This document shows, piece after piece, positions 48,524 to 58,114 of a stretch of DNA of 64,000 bases; position 1 is the stretch's first letter, and every line of letters begins with the position of its first letter. The notes under the pieces are model-generated. The model was not told the DNA's origin and did not search any database. It was given only the letters and a program-made list of their open reading frames with translations. Origin of the DNA: an uncultured Corynebacterium sp. (lineage in GTDB: Bacteria > Actinomycetota > Actinomycetes > Mycobacteriales > Mycobacteriaceae); contig CAMIFC010000002.1 of assembly GCA_946220775.1 (NCBI GenBank), positions 1 through 64,000 on the forward strand, read 5' to 3'. A program made the position numbers and the translations under genes.

Positions 48524-48660
48524 GAGGTGGGGAACTCCAAGTAATCGGTTAACTCTGAACTGCACTGGTTAAGGTGAGTCAAGTCTGGGTCATACAAGTG
48601 TCGATAGGTCATACTCATGCTAATGCAATCTGACCGTCACACTACTTTTATTTTAAACGA

Positions 48661-50532
48661 TCACTGTTCAACGGTCTCAGCTGGGGCGTTGGTGGCTTCA
48701 GATTCGATGATCTCCAACAGTGGCTGATTCTTGGTGACACCATCACCAGGGCTCACTGTGAGATTGGTGACGATACCGCTCTTATGTGCCTTAACAGCGT
48801 TTTCCATCTTCATGGCTTCGAGAACCAGCAGGCTATCGCCTTCTTCCACCCGCTGGCCTTCGGAGACCTCGAGGGTGACGATCGTGCCCTGCATTGGAGC
48901 CGCAACGGAATCGCCGGTGACCGCAGCCTCAGCAGCGGTGGCGCGTCGCCGAGGTGCGCGGGCGACCTGGTGGCCAGCGGCCATGAGCTCACCAGGCACA
49001 GTGATCTCCACGCGACGGCCTTCAACTTCGACGATGACCACCTGGCGGGGGAGGGTGTCCTCACTGCCGGTGAGTCCAGCACCCACGTCAGGGGTCTCTG
49101 GAAGCTCACCATCCCACTCTTCCTCGATCCACCGGGTGTAGACCTTGAACCCGTCCTCGGCGGTAAACGCTGGGTTCGACAGCAATGCCTGGTGGAAGGG
49201 GATGACCGTAGGTAGGCCTTCGACCACGTACTCACCAAGTGCCCGCTTTGCACGGGTAATGGCCTGGTCGCGATCCTCACCCCACACGATGAGCTTCGCG
49301 AGCATCGAGTCGAACTGGCCACCGATCACATCACCCTCGACGATCCCCGAATCCATACGGACGCCAGGTCCGGCTGGCTCTTGGTAGCGAGAGATCAGCC
49401 CTGGGTGTGGCATGAAGTTCGCGGTGGCGTCCTCGCCATTGATGCGGAACTCGATGGCATGGCCGCGCAACTCTGGGGCGGTGGTGCGGGACAGTGGCTT
49501 GCCCTCGGCGATGCGGAATTGCTCGCGCACCAGGTCCCAGCCGGTGATCATTTCGGTGGCTGGGTGCTCGACCTGCAGGCGAGTATTGACCTCGAGGAAG
49601 CTGATCAGGCCGTCGGAGCCTACCAAGTACTCCACGGTGCCGGCGCCGTAGTAGCCGGCGGCGCGGCAGATCTCTGCTGCCGATTCGTAGATGCGGGCAT
49701 TTTGCTCATCGGTCAGGAAAGGCGCGGGTGCTTCCTCAACGAGCTTTTGGAAGCGACGCTGGGTCGAGCAGTCGCGGGTGGAGGCGACAACCACGTTGCC
49801 GTGCTGGTCAGCCAGTACCTGGGCCTCCACGTGTCGGGCGCGATCCAGGTAGCGCTCCACGAAGCATTCGCCGCGTCCGAAGGCCACGATGGCTTCGCGG
49901 GTTGCGGAGTCATAAAGCTCGGGGATGTCGTCCATCGAGTAGGCGACCTTCATGCCACGGCCACCGCCACCGAAAGCGGCCTTCACCGCGACGGGAAGGC
50001 CGTGTTCCTTAGCGAAGGCGACGACATCGTCGGCGCTGGTCACCGGGTGCTTCGTGCCCGGGGTCATCGGCGCCTCAACCTCGGCGGCGATCTGTCGAGC
50101 GGTGACCTTATCACCCAACTTGTCGATGGCCGATGGCGGCGGGCCGATCCACGTCAGGTCGGCAGCAATTACTGCGCGGGCGAAGTCTGCGTTCTCTGCC
50201 AGGAAGCCGTAGCCGGGGTGCACCGCATCCGCGCCGGATTCCTTCGCGACCTCGATGATCTTCTCGATGTTGAGGTAGGACTCTGCGGAAGTCTGCCCGC
50301 CGAGTGCGAAGGCTTCGTCGGCCTTGGCGACGAACTGTGCATCGGCATCTGGTTCCGCATATACCGCTACCGATTGGATGCCTTCGTCCTGGGCGGCTCG
50401 GATGATACGGATCGCAATCTCACCCCGGTTGGCGATGAGCACCTTAGTGATGGGGCGTTGCTTCACGTTGCCCGTTGCGGCACCAGTGTCCGAGTTGTCG
50501 GCGCCTAAATCCTGATCCGTCGTGGCCGTCAC
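48661..50532 (-). CDS. accBC: acyl-CoA carboxylase alpha subunit (biotin carboxylase + BCCP)
   Basis: Biotin carboxylase plus biotin carrier in one chain. [20 protein letters not shown] begins the carboxylase, [10 protein letters not shown] and [12 protein letters not shown] are ATP-grasp and active-site parts. The C-terminus carries [17 protein letters not shown] with the biotinylated Lys. It serves acetyl-/propionyl-CoA carboxylation for fatty and mycolic acids. I chose GTG 50532 because GGAGG (50547-50543) precedes it by 10 bases; ATG 50556 is possible but would place that signal inside the gene. The partner beta and epsilon subunits are at 55-57 kb. Confidence 0.93.
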   Translation of the reverse strand: MTATTDQDLGADNSDTGAATGNVKQRPITKVLIANRGEIAIRIIRAAQDEGIQSVAVYAEPDADAQFVAKADEAFALGGQTSAESYLNIEKIIEVAKESGADAVHPGYGFLAENADFARAVIAADLTWIGPPPSAIDKLGDKVTARQIAAEVEAPMTPGTKHPVTSADDVVAFAKEHGLPVAVKAAFGGGGRGMKVAYSMDDIPELYDSATREAIVAFGRGECFVERYLDRARHVEAQVLADQHGNVVVASTRDCSTQRRFQKLVEEAPAPFLTDEQNARIYESAAEICRAAGYYGAGTVEYLVGSDGLISFLEVNTRLQVEHPATEMITGWDLVREQFRIAEGKPLSRTTAPELRGHAIEFRINGEDATANFMPHPGLISRYQEPAGPGVRMDSGIVEGDVIGGQFDSMLAKLIVWGEDRDQAITRAKRALGEYVVEGLPTVIPFHQALLSNPAFTAEDGFKVYTRWIEEEWDGELPETPDVGAGLTGSEDTLPRQVVIVEVEGRRVEITVPGELMAAGHQVARAPRRRATAAEAAVTGDSVAAPMQGTIVTLEVSEGQRVEEGDSLLVLEAMKMENAVKAHKSGIVTNLTVSPGDGVTKNQPLLEIIESEATNAPAETVEQ

Positions 50533-50613
50533 GTCGTTATGTCCTCCGCGTCGCATGTACCTTATTAACTCCCTAACACTACCGTTTCAACCCGTGAGAA
50601 CGATACCTGGCCA

Positions 50614-51564
50614 CTATTCGACTGGCTTGACGCCTTTAGCTATCGGCATGCGGATCATGTTTCCCCACTCGCCCCACGAGCCATCGTAGAGTCGCACTCC
50701 ATCCCACCCCAGGAGGAAACGAAGGATGAACCACTCCTGTGCCGCGCGGGAGCCGTTGCTGCAATAGGCGACCGTCGGCACCGCGGGATCGAGGTCCTGA
50801 TGGAGGGCTTCGAGCGTCCGGCGATCTTGAAAACGGCTATTCGGCAGCAGTGCAGATTTCGTCGACAGATTGAGTGCGCTCGGAATATGGCCATGCCGGT
50901 AGGTTGCGACGTTTTCCTTCTTGGCATCCCCGCAAGGATTGTCTGGCCCAGGTGCTGAGGTGTCCTCACCAGTGTACTGATCAGGGTCTCGTAGGTCGAT
51001 GATTTGGGCTGGCTGGGTGGCGTCCGAAATAAGCTCGGTGAGTTCGCTGACGAAGATCCGATCGACCGCATCGTTACGCTCGACGACCGGGTAGGGAACC
51101 GCAGGTGGGGAGGTGTTTCCGGGGGTGTAGGTGATCTCCTTTTCTTCCTGCATCCAGGCGTTGCGACCGCCGTCCAAAAGTCGGACATCAGGGTGGCCGA
51201 ACAGCTCAAAAACCCACAGGGTGTACGTGGCCCATTGGTTGGCTTGATCGCCGTAAATGACCACGGTGTCATCGCGTGAAATGCCCTTGGCGTTCATGAG
51301 ATCGGCGAAGGCCTGGCCGTCGATAAAGTCCCGCTGGAGCGGGTCGCCTAGGTCCGTGGCCCAGTCGATTCTCACGGCGGTGGGGATGTGGCCGATGTCG
51401 TAAAGCAGGGAGTCTTCGTTGCTCTCGACGACCTTGAGGTGCTTGAGGCCGAGGTGCGCGCCGAGCCAATCATTCGTCACCAATTTTTCGGGGTGAGCAT
51501 AGGCCTGCAGGGCAGGGGAGTCGTCCGGGCCGATGAATGGTTTTGTGTCACTGCTGGCGGTCAT
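50614..51564 (-). CDS. thiosulfate sulfurtransferase (tandem rhodanese)
   Basis: 316 residues in two rhodanese domains. The C-terminal one has VAYCSNGSRAA with the persulfide Cys; the N-terminal one is inactive as usual. EWGNMIRMPIA near the end is a common C-terminal signature. It moves sulfane sulfur from thiosulfate to a thiophile and is commonly found near acc genes in corynebacteria. ATG 51564 (MTASSDTKPF) has GAGAGGTGAGG upstream. Divergent from prpD. Confidence 0.88.
   Translation of the reverse strand: MTASSDTKPFIGPDDSPALQAYAHPEKLVTNDWLGAHLGLKHLKVVESNEDSLLYDIGHIPTAVRIDWATDLGDPLQRDFIDGQAFADLMNAKGISRDDTVVIYGDQANQWATYTLWVFELFGHPDVRLLDGGRNAWMQEEKEITYTPGNTSPPAVPYPVVERNDAVDRIFVSELTELISDATQPAQIIDLRDPDQYTGEDTSAPGPDNPCGDAKKENVATYRHGHIPSALNLSTKSALLPNSRFQDRRTLEALHQDLDPAVPTVAYCSNGSRAAQEWFILRFLLGWDGVRLYDGSWGEWGNMIRMPIAKGVKPVE
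51016..51032 (+). repeat. TGGCGTCC-A-tail word, copy 23
   Basis: Reads GGTGGCGTCCGAAATAA; in the sulfurtransferase gene, sense strand codes for LISDATQPA in the linker. Confidence 0.85.
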
Positions 51565-51644
51565 CCACCTCACCTCTCGAAAAGAAACGGCAAAAATTGC
51601 GGTTTGTTAAATCAGTCACACTGCAGCATAGCGCGTGGCGTAAG

Positions 51645-51660
51645 TGTGCGCGGGATCACT
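51645..51660. promoter_or_regulatory. possible GlxR (cAMP receptor) site upstream of prpD
   Basis: TGTG-CGCGGGAT-CACT is close to the GlxR form TGTGA-N6-TCACA known in corynebacteria. It lies 165 bases before prpD in the divergent 51565-51826 gap. The rest of that gap shows only AGGAGG (51811-51816), a strong ribosome binding site for prpD. Confidence 0.3.
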
Positions 51661-51826
51661 TAAATATTCGCATTGTGCAGTCTGAGACACATTCTCCACG
51701 CTAGGGTTTTTCTTGAGCTAGTGAGTTAGGCGCAAGTAACTAAGATCCTGCCGCTGGCACAACACAACCACACGTTGGAAGTCCACAACCACCCACCATT
51801 CTTTCTTTTGAGGAGGAGCTTTCCCG

Positions 51827-53350
51827 ATGAAAAACCACTCCGTTCGAGTGCGAAAATCAGCCGATAATTTCCCACGCGAAGAGCACCTGGCCTGGAAGTT
51901 CGCCACCATGGCTGCCGACCCAGTCGCCGTTGAGCAGGATGTTCAGGACATGGTGATCAACCGCGTGATCGATAACGCGGCCGTTGCTGTTGCCTCCGTT
52001 TTGCGTCGCCCGGTGTCTTCCGCCCGGGCGCAGGCGCTATCCCATGGCCGTCCACCGCAGGGCGACGGTGCGACGGTGTTCGGCGTTGCCGATCGTGTCT
52101 CCCCGGAATGGGCAGCGTGGGCGAATGGGGTTGCCGTCCGTGAGCTGGACTTCCACGACACTTTCCTCGCCGCCGAGTATTCTCACCCCGGCGATAACAT
52201 CCCGTCGATCCTCGCGGTGGCGCAGCACCGTGGCGCTGACCTGGGGCTTTCCGGTCAGGACGTCATCCGGGGCATCACGACTGCCTACGAAGTGCAGGTT
52301 GACCTCGTGAAGGGAATCTCCCTGCACAAGCACAAGATTGACCACGTGGCTCACCTGGGCCCAGCGGCCGCGGCTGGCCTGGGCACTCTGCTGAAACTGG
52401 ACCCAGAGCAGATCTATCAGGGCATTGGGCAAGCCCTGCACACCACGACGGCGACGCGTCAGTCCCGTAAGGGCGAGATTTCCAGTTGGAAGGCCCACGC
52501 CCCAGCGTTCGCCGGCAAGATGGCCGTCGAAGCCGTCGACCGTGCCATGCGCGGCGAGGGTGCGCCAGCCCCGATCTGGGAGGGCGAGGATGGCGTGATC
52601 GCCTGGCTGCTCGACGGACCAGAGGCCGACTATACCGTGCCGCTGCCAGAACCAGGCGAGGCCAAGCGCGGAATCATGGACACCTACACCAAGGAACACT
52701 CCGCGGAGTACCAGTCCCAGGCCCCAATCGACCTAGCCCGCCGCATGCGGGAGCGCATTAGCGACCTGCGGGATATCGAATCGATCGTGCTGCACACCAG
52801 TCACCACACGCACTACGTCATCGGCACGGGCTCGGGTGATCCGCAGAAGTTCGACCCGAAGGCTTCGCGCGAAACCCTGGACCACTCGGTGATGTACATC
52901 TTCGCCGTCGCCCTCGAGGACGGGGAGTGGCATCACGAACGCAGCTACGCCCCGGAGCGCGCCCAGCGCCCAGAGACGATCGAGCTGTGGCAGAAGATCT
53001 CCACGGTCGAGGACCCAGAGTGGACTCGCCGCTACCACTCCGAGGATCCAGAGGAGAAGGCATTCGGCGCCAAGGCCGTGATCACCATGAAGGACGGCAC
53101 GGTCATCGAAGATGAGCTTGCCGTCGCGGATGCCCACCCATTGGGCGCACGCCCCTTCGAGCGCGCCAACTACGTGGAGAAATTCCGGACTTTGGCGGAT
53201 GGCGTCCTTGATGAAAAGGAACAAAACCGCTTCCTGCAGGCCGCCGAAGACCTGCCGGAGATGACGGCGGACCGGTTCGGGGAACTCAACGTCCAATTTT
53301 CGGACGCCACCCTGGCCGAAGCCCCAGAAATCCCACGCGGAATTTTCTGA
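51827..53350 (+). CDS. prpD: 2-methylcitrate dehydratase PrpD
   Basis: Second step of the methylcitrate cycle for propionate breakdown, dehydrating 2-methylcitrate. The 507-residue protein has the MmgE/PrpD domain: [36 protein letters not shown] and [14 protein letters not shown] are typical. A strong AGGAGG lies 10 bases before the ATG. A pair of TGGCGTCC words in opposite orientations lies 80 bases apart in the C-terminal 60 codons. prpC follows after 55 bases, without prpB. Confidence 0.93.
   Translation: MKNHSVRVRKSADNFPREEHLAWKFATMAADPVAVEQDVQDMVINRVIDNAAVAVASVLRRPVSSARAQALSHGRPPQGDGATVFGVADRVSPEWAAWANGVAVRELDFHDTFLAAEYSHPGDNIPSILAVAQHRGADLGLSGQDVIRGITTAYEVQVDLVKGISLHKHKIDHVAHLGPAAAAGLGTLLKLDPEQIYQGIGQALHTTTATRQSRKGEISSWKAHAPAFAGKMAVEAVDRAMRGEGAPAPIWEGEDGVIAWLLDGPEADYTVPLPEPGEAKRGIMDTYTKEHSAEYQSQAPIDLARRMRERISDLRDIESIVLHTSHHTHYVIGTGSGDPQKFDPKASRETLDHSVMYIFAVALEDGEWHHERSYAPERAQRPETIELWQKISTVEDPEWTRRYHSEDPEEKAFGAKAVITMKDGTVIEDELAVADAHPLGARPFERANYVEKFRTLADGVLDEKEQNRFLQAAEDLPEMTADRFGELNVQFSDATLAEAPEIPRGIF
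53197..53217 (+). repeat. TGGCGTCC-A-tail word, copy 24
   Basis: Begins GGATGGCGTCCTTGATGAAA; in prpD, encoding DGVLDEKE. Confidence 0.7.
53295..53311 (-). repeat. TGGCGTCC-A-tail word, copy 25
   Basis: Reads GGTGGCGTCCGAAAATT; prpD encodes FSDATLAE here, and 22 bases are identical to copy 32 in bsaP. Confidence 0.9.
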
Positions 53351-53405
53351 TCACACCACCAAAACACAACCCTAAGCATTCAATCTCAGGCAAAGGAGCC
53401 TCACC

Positions 53406-54575
53406 ATGAGCACCAACAACCAAGCAGCCGAACAACCAGAAGTCCGCAAGGGCCTATATGGCGTGGTCGCGGATTACACCGCGGTGTCCAAGGTCATGCC
53501 GGAAACGAACTCGCTGACCTATCGCGGCTACGCGGTGCAGGACCTGGTGGAAAACTGCACCTTCGAGGAAGTGTTCTACCTGCTGTGGAATGGCGAGCTG
53601 CCCACGGAAGAACAGCTCGTGGAGTTCAACAACGCTGGTCGGTCGTACCGAAAGCTGGACCCGGGTCTGATTTCCCTGATCCACTCCCTGCCTAAGGATT
53701 GCCACCCGATGGACGTGATGCGCACGGCGGTGAGCTACATGGGAACCAAGGACGCCGAGGCTTTCACCCCCAACAAGGAGCACATCACGCACGTCGGCCA
53801 CAACCTGCTCGCGCAGTTGCCGATGGCGATGGCGATGGACATCCGGCGCCGCACTGGCGACGGGGACATCGTGGCCCCGGACCCAGATAAGCGGGTGGCA
53901 GAAAACCTGCTGTCCATGGTGTTTGGTAATGGTCCGGAATCCCCGGCCAGCAACCCGGAGGACGTGCGGGACTTCGAGAAGTCCCTGATCCTGTACACGG
54001 AGCACTCGTTCAATGCTTCGACGTTCACCAGCCGCGTGATCACCTCCACGCGTTCGGACGTGTATTCCGCGATCACCGGCGCGATCGGTGCGCTGAAGGG
54101 GCCACTGCATGGTGGCGCCAATGAGTTCGTCATGCACACGATGCTGGAAGTCGATGACCCAGATAAGGCCGAGGCGTGGGTCAACAATGCCCTGGACAAC
54201 AAGAATGTGATCATGGGCTTCGGCCACCGCGTCTACAAAAACGGGGATAGCCGCGTGCCGAGTATGGAGAAGTCCTTCCGCGCGCTCGCCGAGCGCCACA
54301 ACGGCGACAAGTGGGTGAAAATGTACGAGAACCTCGCCGCAGCAATGGACAAGCGCACCGGCATCAAGCCGAACTTGGACTTCCCGGCTGGTCCGGCGTA
54401 CTACCTGCTGGGCTTCCCGGTGGACTTCTTCACACCACTGTTCGTCATCGCGCGCGTGGCCGGTTGGACGGCGCACATCGTGGAGCAGTACGAGAACAAC
54501 TCGCTGATCCGTCCGCTATCCGCCTACAACGGACCGACGCAGCGCGAGGTCATTCCAATCGAACAGCGCGGCTAA
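53406..54575 (+). CDS. prpC: 2-methylcitrate synthase PrpC
   Basis: Condenses propionyl-CoA and oxaloacetate to 2-methylcitrate. Citrate synthase fold, 389 residues: LYGVVADYTAVSKV at the start, LHGGANEFVMHTM with the catalytic His, MGFGHRVYKNGDSR and the C-terminal FFTPLFVIARVAGWTAH with the catalytic Asp region upstream. Length and sequence style fit PrpC rather than the hexameric GltA. Preceded by AAAGGAGCC. Second gene of the prpD-prpC unit. Confidence 0.93.
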   Translation: MSTNNQAAEQPEVRKGLYGVVADYTAVSKVMPETNSLTYRGYAVQDLVENCTFEEVFYLLWNGELPTEEQLVEFNNAGRSYRKLDPGLISLIHSLPKDCHPMDVMRTAVSYMGTKDAEAFTPNKEHITHVGHNLLAQLPMAMAMDIRRRTGDGDIVAPDPDKRVAENLLSMVFGNGPESPASNPEDVRDFEKSLILYTEHSFNASTFTSRVITSTRSDVYSAITGAIGALKGPLHGGANEFVMHTMLEVDDPDKAEAWVNNALDNKNVIMGFGHRVYKNGDSRVPSMEKSFRALAERHNGDKWVKMYENLAAAMDKRTGIKPNLDFPAGPAYYLLGFPVDFFTPLFVIARVAGWTAHIVEQYENNSLIRPLSAYNGPTQREVIPIEQRG

Positions 54576-54626
54576 TCGGCATGAATCGCCAGCCGGCTGG
54601 GCTGGTCTCAGCTGACTGGGTCTGAC

Positions 54627-55301
54627 TCAGCGCTGGCGGTTCCAATAGTCGCTGATGTTGAGTCCGAAGTGCTCAAAAGCGCTTCGAACCAGCGGCAGCG
54701 ATAGCCCAATAACACCCGAGGGATCGCCGTCGATGCGATCGATGAACCATCCGCCGAGGGCTTCCAACGTGAACGCCCCGGCACAACCCCAGGGCTCACC
54801 GGTGGCTGCGTAGGCTTCGATGTCGCGGTCGGTGGCGTCCGCAAAATTAACGATCGTGGACCGCGCGCCAACGTACCAATCGCCGCGATGATAAACCGCG
54901 TGGCCGGTGATGAGCTCTGCCGCCTTGCCGCGTTGCTGGCGCCAGCGTCGCACCGTTTCTTCTTCGGTATGCGGTTTGCCCTGCAGTTTTCCGTTGAGCA
55001 GCAGCATGCTGTCCCCACCAATCAGGACGCCACTAGTTCCGAGCTCACTTTTGACCTCTTCGGTGAGGGCTGCGCTCGCTTTGGCTTGTGCCAAGTGGGA
55101 CACGATGTCCGCTGGTTGTGGGGTGCGGTCAGCCTCCGCGAATTCTGCCCGGAGTTGGTCGACGGCGGCATCTTCATCCACACCGGACACTCGGACGATT
55201 GGTTCGATGCCCGCTGACCGCAGGATCGACAATCGGGATGGCGACGATGACGCGAGAATCACGCGCGGTGATTCTTCGTGCGATGCCTTAGGAATTGTCA
55301 C
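54627..55301 (-). CDS. maf: Maf-type nucleotide pyrophosphatase
   Basis: House-cleaning nucleoside triphosphate pyrophosphatase, 224 residues. The signature VILASSSPSRLSILRSAGI at residue 14 is diagnostic, and IDGDPSGVIGLSLPLVRSAF closes the fold. It lies last in accD-accE-maf, overlapping the end of accE by 14 bases, a corynebacterial and mycobacterial gene order. A TGGCGTCC word codes for NFADATDRD. Confidence 0.92.
   Translation of the reverse strand: MTIPKASHEESPRVILASSSPSRLSILRSAGIEPIVRVSGVDEDAAVDQLRAEFAEADRTPQPADIVSHLAQAKASAALTEEVKSELGTSGVLIGGDSMLLLNGKLQGKPHTEEETVRRWRQQRGKAAELITGHAVYHRGDWYVGARSTIVNFADATDRDIEAYAATGEPWGCAGAFTLEALGGWFIDRIDGDPSGVIGLSLPLVRSAFEHFGLNISDYWNRQR
54831..54850 (+). 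repeat. TGGCGTCC-A-tail word, copy 26
   Basis: Reads GGTGGCGTCCGCAAAATTAA; in maf, which encodes NFADATDRD on its own strand. Confidence 0.85.
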
Positions 55302-55503
55302 GGGGCATAACGGGGGAGCGGAAACCAGCTGGGTTATTCACCGCGCTATTCACGCGCGGGTCATTGGGTGAGCCGAACCAGCCGCGGGTGTGCGCCTTCG
55401 CGTTGCGGCGCCGCTCGGCTTGTTCGGTGAGGTCGCCCACCAACTTGTTCAGCGCAGTGACCTGCGAGGGTGTGGGATTGCCCTTGATGATCTCGATCGC
55501 CAT
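55288..55503 (-). CDS. accE: acyl-CoA carboxylase epsilon subunit
   Basis: A 71-residue AccE-like protein starting MAIEIIKGNPTPSQVTALNKL, the typical first strand and helix of epsilon subunits that stabilise actinobacterial acyl-CoA carboxylases. WFGSPNDPRVN near the end is the conserved C-terminal motif. ATG 55503 is preferred; ATG 55515 would add MIHS. It sits 24 bases after accD and overlaps maf. Confidence 0.87.
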   Translation of the reverse strand: MAIEIIKGNPTPSQVTALNKLVGDLTEQAERRRNAKAHTRGWFGSPNDPRVNSAVNNPAGFRSPVMPRDNS

Positions 55504-55527
55504 GGAGTGAATCACTAGTCCTTGAGC

Positions 55528-56997
55528 TTAGAAAGCCATCGTGTCGTGCTTGCGCGGGTAGCTGTCCTCAACCTTGCGTTCCAGCAGGCGCAGCCCCTCG
55601 ATGATCTTGTCGCGGGTCTCGGCTGGCGGGATGACGGCGTCAACGAGGCCACGTGCCGCAGCCTCGTAGGGGTTGACCAGCTTGTCGCGGATCTCGTCTT
55701 CCGATACTCCGGTGTCCGCGGCGATGTCTTCGGCATCGGCCACGGCGATTTCCGCGGTGGGCCAGGCGAAGACCAGGTCGGTGCCCATGCGCTTGGCTGC
55801 CAACGCCAGATAGGCGGAGCCAGTGGCCTTGCGGGTGACGACCGTGATCTTTCCGACGGACGCGCCGGCCTGGGCGTGGAACAGCTTCGTGGTGCGGCGA
55901 ATCACCGGTGCGTCCGCGCCTTCGGGCAGGAAGCCAGGAACATCGATGAACGAGATCAGCGGGATATTGAATGCGTCGCACAGTCGAATGAAGTACGTCG
56001 CCTTCTCCGCGGAGTCGATATCCAGGCCACCGGCCTTGTTCAGCGGCTGGTTAGCCAGCACGCCGACGGATTTACCCGCGATACGGGCAAAAGCAGTGAT
56101 CAAGTTCGGTGCGAACTGCAGGCCGAGCTCCAGCAGGGAGTCTTCGTCGAGGACCCCCTCCAAGATTTCGCGCATGTCGTAAGCTTCAGCAGAAGAATCC
56201 GGGATCGCCGTGTTGAGGTCCAGAACAACCTGGTCAACAGCATCAGCCATCGGTGCGAGCGCCCGGTTATTGGACGGCAGATAAGCCAGCGCGTCAGCGA
56301 CCATGTCGGCCGCGGCGGACTCATCCGGCACCGTGATGTGGCTGGTGCCGGCCAATGCGTCGGCGCCCGCTTGGGTGGTTTCCTCCGCGTCAGCGAGGGT
56401 CAGCGTGCCCTGGTCGGCAATATCAATGACCACGTCATTCATCGCCACGCCGTGTACCTGCGCGCCACCAGTCGGGCCTGCGACGACCGCGACCTGCGGG
56501 ATCACGCCGGAGGCCTGAGCCTGCAGACGGAAGATCTTCGACAGCACTTCGAGGGCGACCACACCCTCCTTCAAGCGCGCACCCGCACCATCATAAAAGC
56601 CCACGATGGGAGTACCGGATTTGATTGCCAGTTCCAGGACCTTGACGATTTTCTCGCCCGTCATTTCGCCAATGGTGCCGTCGAAGATGCTGGCGTCCTG
56701 AGAAAAGACGCACACGGGGCGACCATCGACGGTGCCGTGGCCGGTGACCACGCCGTCGGTCAGCGGTCGCTTCTTGTCCAGCTTGAAGGCCGTGGAGCGG
56801 TGACGCGCGAGAGCGTCGATCTCAACAAAACTTCCCTCATCCAGCAACGCCTCGATGCGTTCGCGAGCGGTGAGTCGGCCAGCATCGTGGGTCGCACGGA
56901 TGGCTTCTTCTCCGACGGGGTGTCTAGATTGCACCATGCGGTCATTGAGATCCACGATCTTTCCGGCCGTCGTGGAAGTATCTGTCTTGTTCGCCAT
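55528..56997 (-). CDS. accD: acyl-CoA carboxylase beta subunit, divergent
   Basis: Carboxyltransferase subunit, 489 residues from ATG 56997 (MANKTDTSTT). The N-terminal half resembles corynebacterial DtsR/AccD: GRLTARERIEALLDEGSFVE, FSQDASIFDGTIGE and YDGAGARLKEG. The C-terminal half keeps FIDVPGFLPEGADAPVIRRT and LAWPTAEIAV-like residues. Two oxyanion-hole loops are altered: GPTGGAQVHGVAM replaces the usual GACAGG-type loop and GSAYLALAAKRMG replaces GGAYCVMGSK. The segment after AWPTAEIAV normally reading MGAxGAVGFIYR is missing. It ends RKHDTMAF as in relatives. Function as a carboxylase is likely but its acyl-CoA choice is open. Confidence 0.88.
   Translation of the reverse strand: MANKTDTSTTAGKIVDLNDRMVQSRHPVGEEAIRATHDAGRLTARERIEALLDEGSFVEIDALARHRSTAFKLDKKRPLTDGVVTGHGTVDGRPVCVFSQDASIFDGTIGEMTGEKIVKVLELAIKSGTPIVGFYDGAGARLKEGVVALEVLSKIFRLQAQASGVIPQVAVVAGPTGGAQVHGVAMNDVVIDIADQGTLTLADAEETTQAGADALAGTSHITVPDESAAADMVADALAYLPSNNRALAPMADAVDQVVLDLNTAIPDSSAEAYDMREILEGVLDEDSLLELGLQFAPNLITAFARIAGKSVGVLANQPLNKAGGLDIDSAEKATYFIRLCDAFNIPLISFIDVPGFLPEGADAPVIRRTTKLFHAQAGASVGKITVVTRKATGSAYLALAAKRMGTDLVFAWPTAEIAVADAEDIAADTGVSEDEIRDKLVNPYEAAARGLVDAVIPPAETRDKIIEGLRLLERKVEDSYPRKHDTMAF
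56689..56708 (+). repeat. TGGCGTCC-A-tail word, copy 27
   Basis: Reads GCTGGCGTCCTGAGAAAAGA; in accD, sense strand codes for FSQDASIF. Confidence 0.7.
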
Positions 56998-57034
56998 GGG
57001 GCTTAGTGTAGAACAAAGAAGTAGTATTCCCAGC

Positions 57035-58114
57035 ATGAGCTATTCAATTCACCGTCCTTTTTTGGACGCCACCGCGTTGCACTCCGCCCTCCAGCCCGCG
57101 GGATTTGGTGGCATTGAGGTTGTGGAAACTATCACTTCCACCAACTCTGTGCTGGCGGAACGCGTGCGGTCTGCGCTGAACTCCGGGGGCGCGCACGGTG
57201 GGGCTGTCGAGGACTTCACGGTGTTGATGGCCGAAGAACAAACCCAAGGTAGGGGTCGGCTGAACCGCTCGTGGGGCGCGCCGAAATCTAGTCAGCTGAT
57301 CGTGTCGGTCGCGGTGAAGCTCCCGGGGTTTAGCCCACGACCAGGTGCACACAACCCAGGCCAGCGTATGGGGTTGCTGCCGTTGCTCACCGGGATTTCG
57401 GTGGCCACGGCTGTGCGGCGGTTTACCGAACGCGAAGGTGCCGAGGTGCAGGAGGGCGCTGACTCGGGCGCAGGCGCGGAGGTTCCGGTCACGCTGAAGT
57501 GGCCCAATGACGTGCAGGTCGACGGGCGCAAGCTCGCGGGGATCCTGGTGGAGGCCGTGCAGTTGGATCCGGTGCCGATCGTCATCATCGGGTTCGGGCT
57601 GAACTGGGACCTCAGCGCCGCCGAACTGCCGGTGCCGCACGCGACGTCGCTGGCGCTTGAGTTTTATGGTGCGCACCCGCAGGTTGTGGGGGATGACTCT
57701 GCTGATAGCGAACCACGATCCGTGGGAGGGGACGATGGTCGGACCAGGTTGGCGTCCTTAATACTGCTGGAATTGAAGGACAACATTGAGCGCTTCCGCA
57801 ACCTGGGCGGGGCACCGGAGACCGTCCTGCCGCGGTATCGGAAGCTGTCGGCGACGCTGGGAACCGACGTGAGCGTCCACCTGCCGAATGGCGAGATCAA
57901 GCAAGGGCGCGCGCGGGATGTCGATGAGGCCGGCGAATTGGTCGTTGATGTGTCGGGCGAAGGCGAGCTGGTGGTGGCGGCTGGCGACGTGCAGCACCTG
58001 CGGCCGGCAGGGAACACTGATGGTGTGACGGGGTCGGGCGACGTGGGCGCGGGGCCTGGCGACGTGACGGGCTCGGGCGACGTGACCGGAACAGAAGAAA
58101 CGGATGGCAAGTAA
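57035..58114 (+). CDS. birA: biotin--protein ligase BirA
   Basis: Attaches biotin to AccBC. 359 residues from ATG 57035. ITSTNSVLAERV begins the ligase domain, EEQTQGRGRLNRSW is the biotinyl-AMP loop, LKWPNDVQVDGRKLAGIL follows. There is no N-terminal DNA-binding domain, so it is not a repressor; BioQ sites suggest that job is separate. The C-terminus has three GSGD/GPGD-type repeats. Divergent from accD with 37 bases between. Two TGGCGTCC words: one encodes FLDATAL at the N-terminus, one lies mid-gene. Confidence 0.9.
   Translation: MSYSIHRPFLDATALHSALQPAGFGGIEVVETITSTNSVLAERVRSALNSGGAHGGAVEDFTVLMAEEQTQGRGRLNRSWGAPKSSQLIVSVAVKLPGFSPRPGAHNPGQRMGLLPLLTGISVATAVRRFTEREGAEVQEGADSGAGAEVPVTLKWPNDVQVDGRKLAGILVEAVQLDPVPIVIIGFGLNWDLSAAELPVPHATSLALEFYGAHPQVVGDDSADSEPRSVGGDDGRTRLASLILLELKDNIERFRNLGGAPETVLPRYRKLSATLGTDVSVHLPNGEIKQGRARDVDEAGELVVDVSGEGELVVAAGDVQHLRPAGNTDGVTGSGDVGAGPGDVTGSGDVTGTEETDGK
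57058..57073 (-). repeat. TGGCGTCC-A-tail word, copy 28
   Basis: Reads GGTGGCGTCCAAAAAA; birA codes for FLDATAL here. Confidence 0.9.
57747..57763 (+). repeat. TGGCGTCC-A-tail word, copy 29
   Basis: Reads GGTTGGCGTCCTTAATA; in birA, encoding RLASLIL; short tail. Confidence 0.6.
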
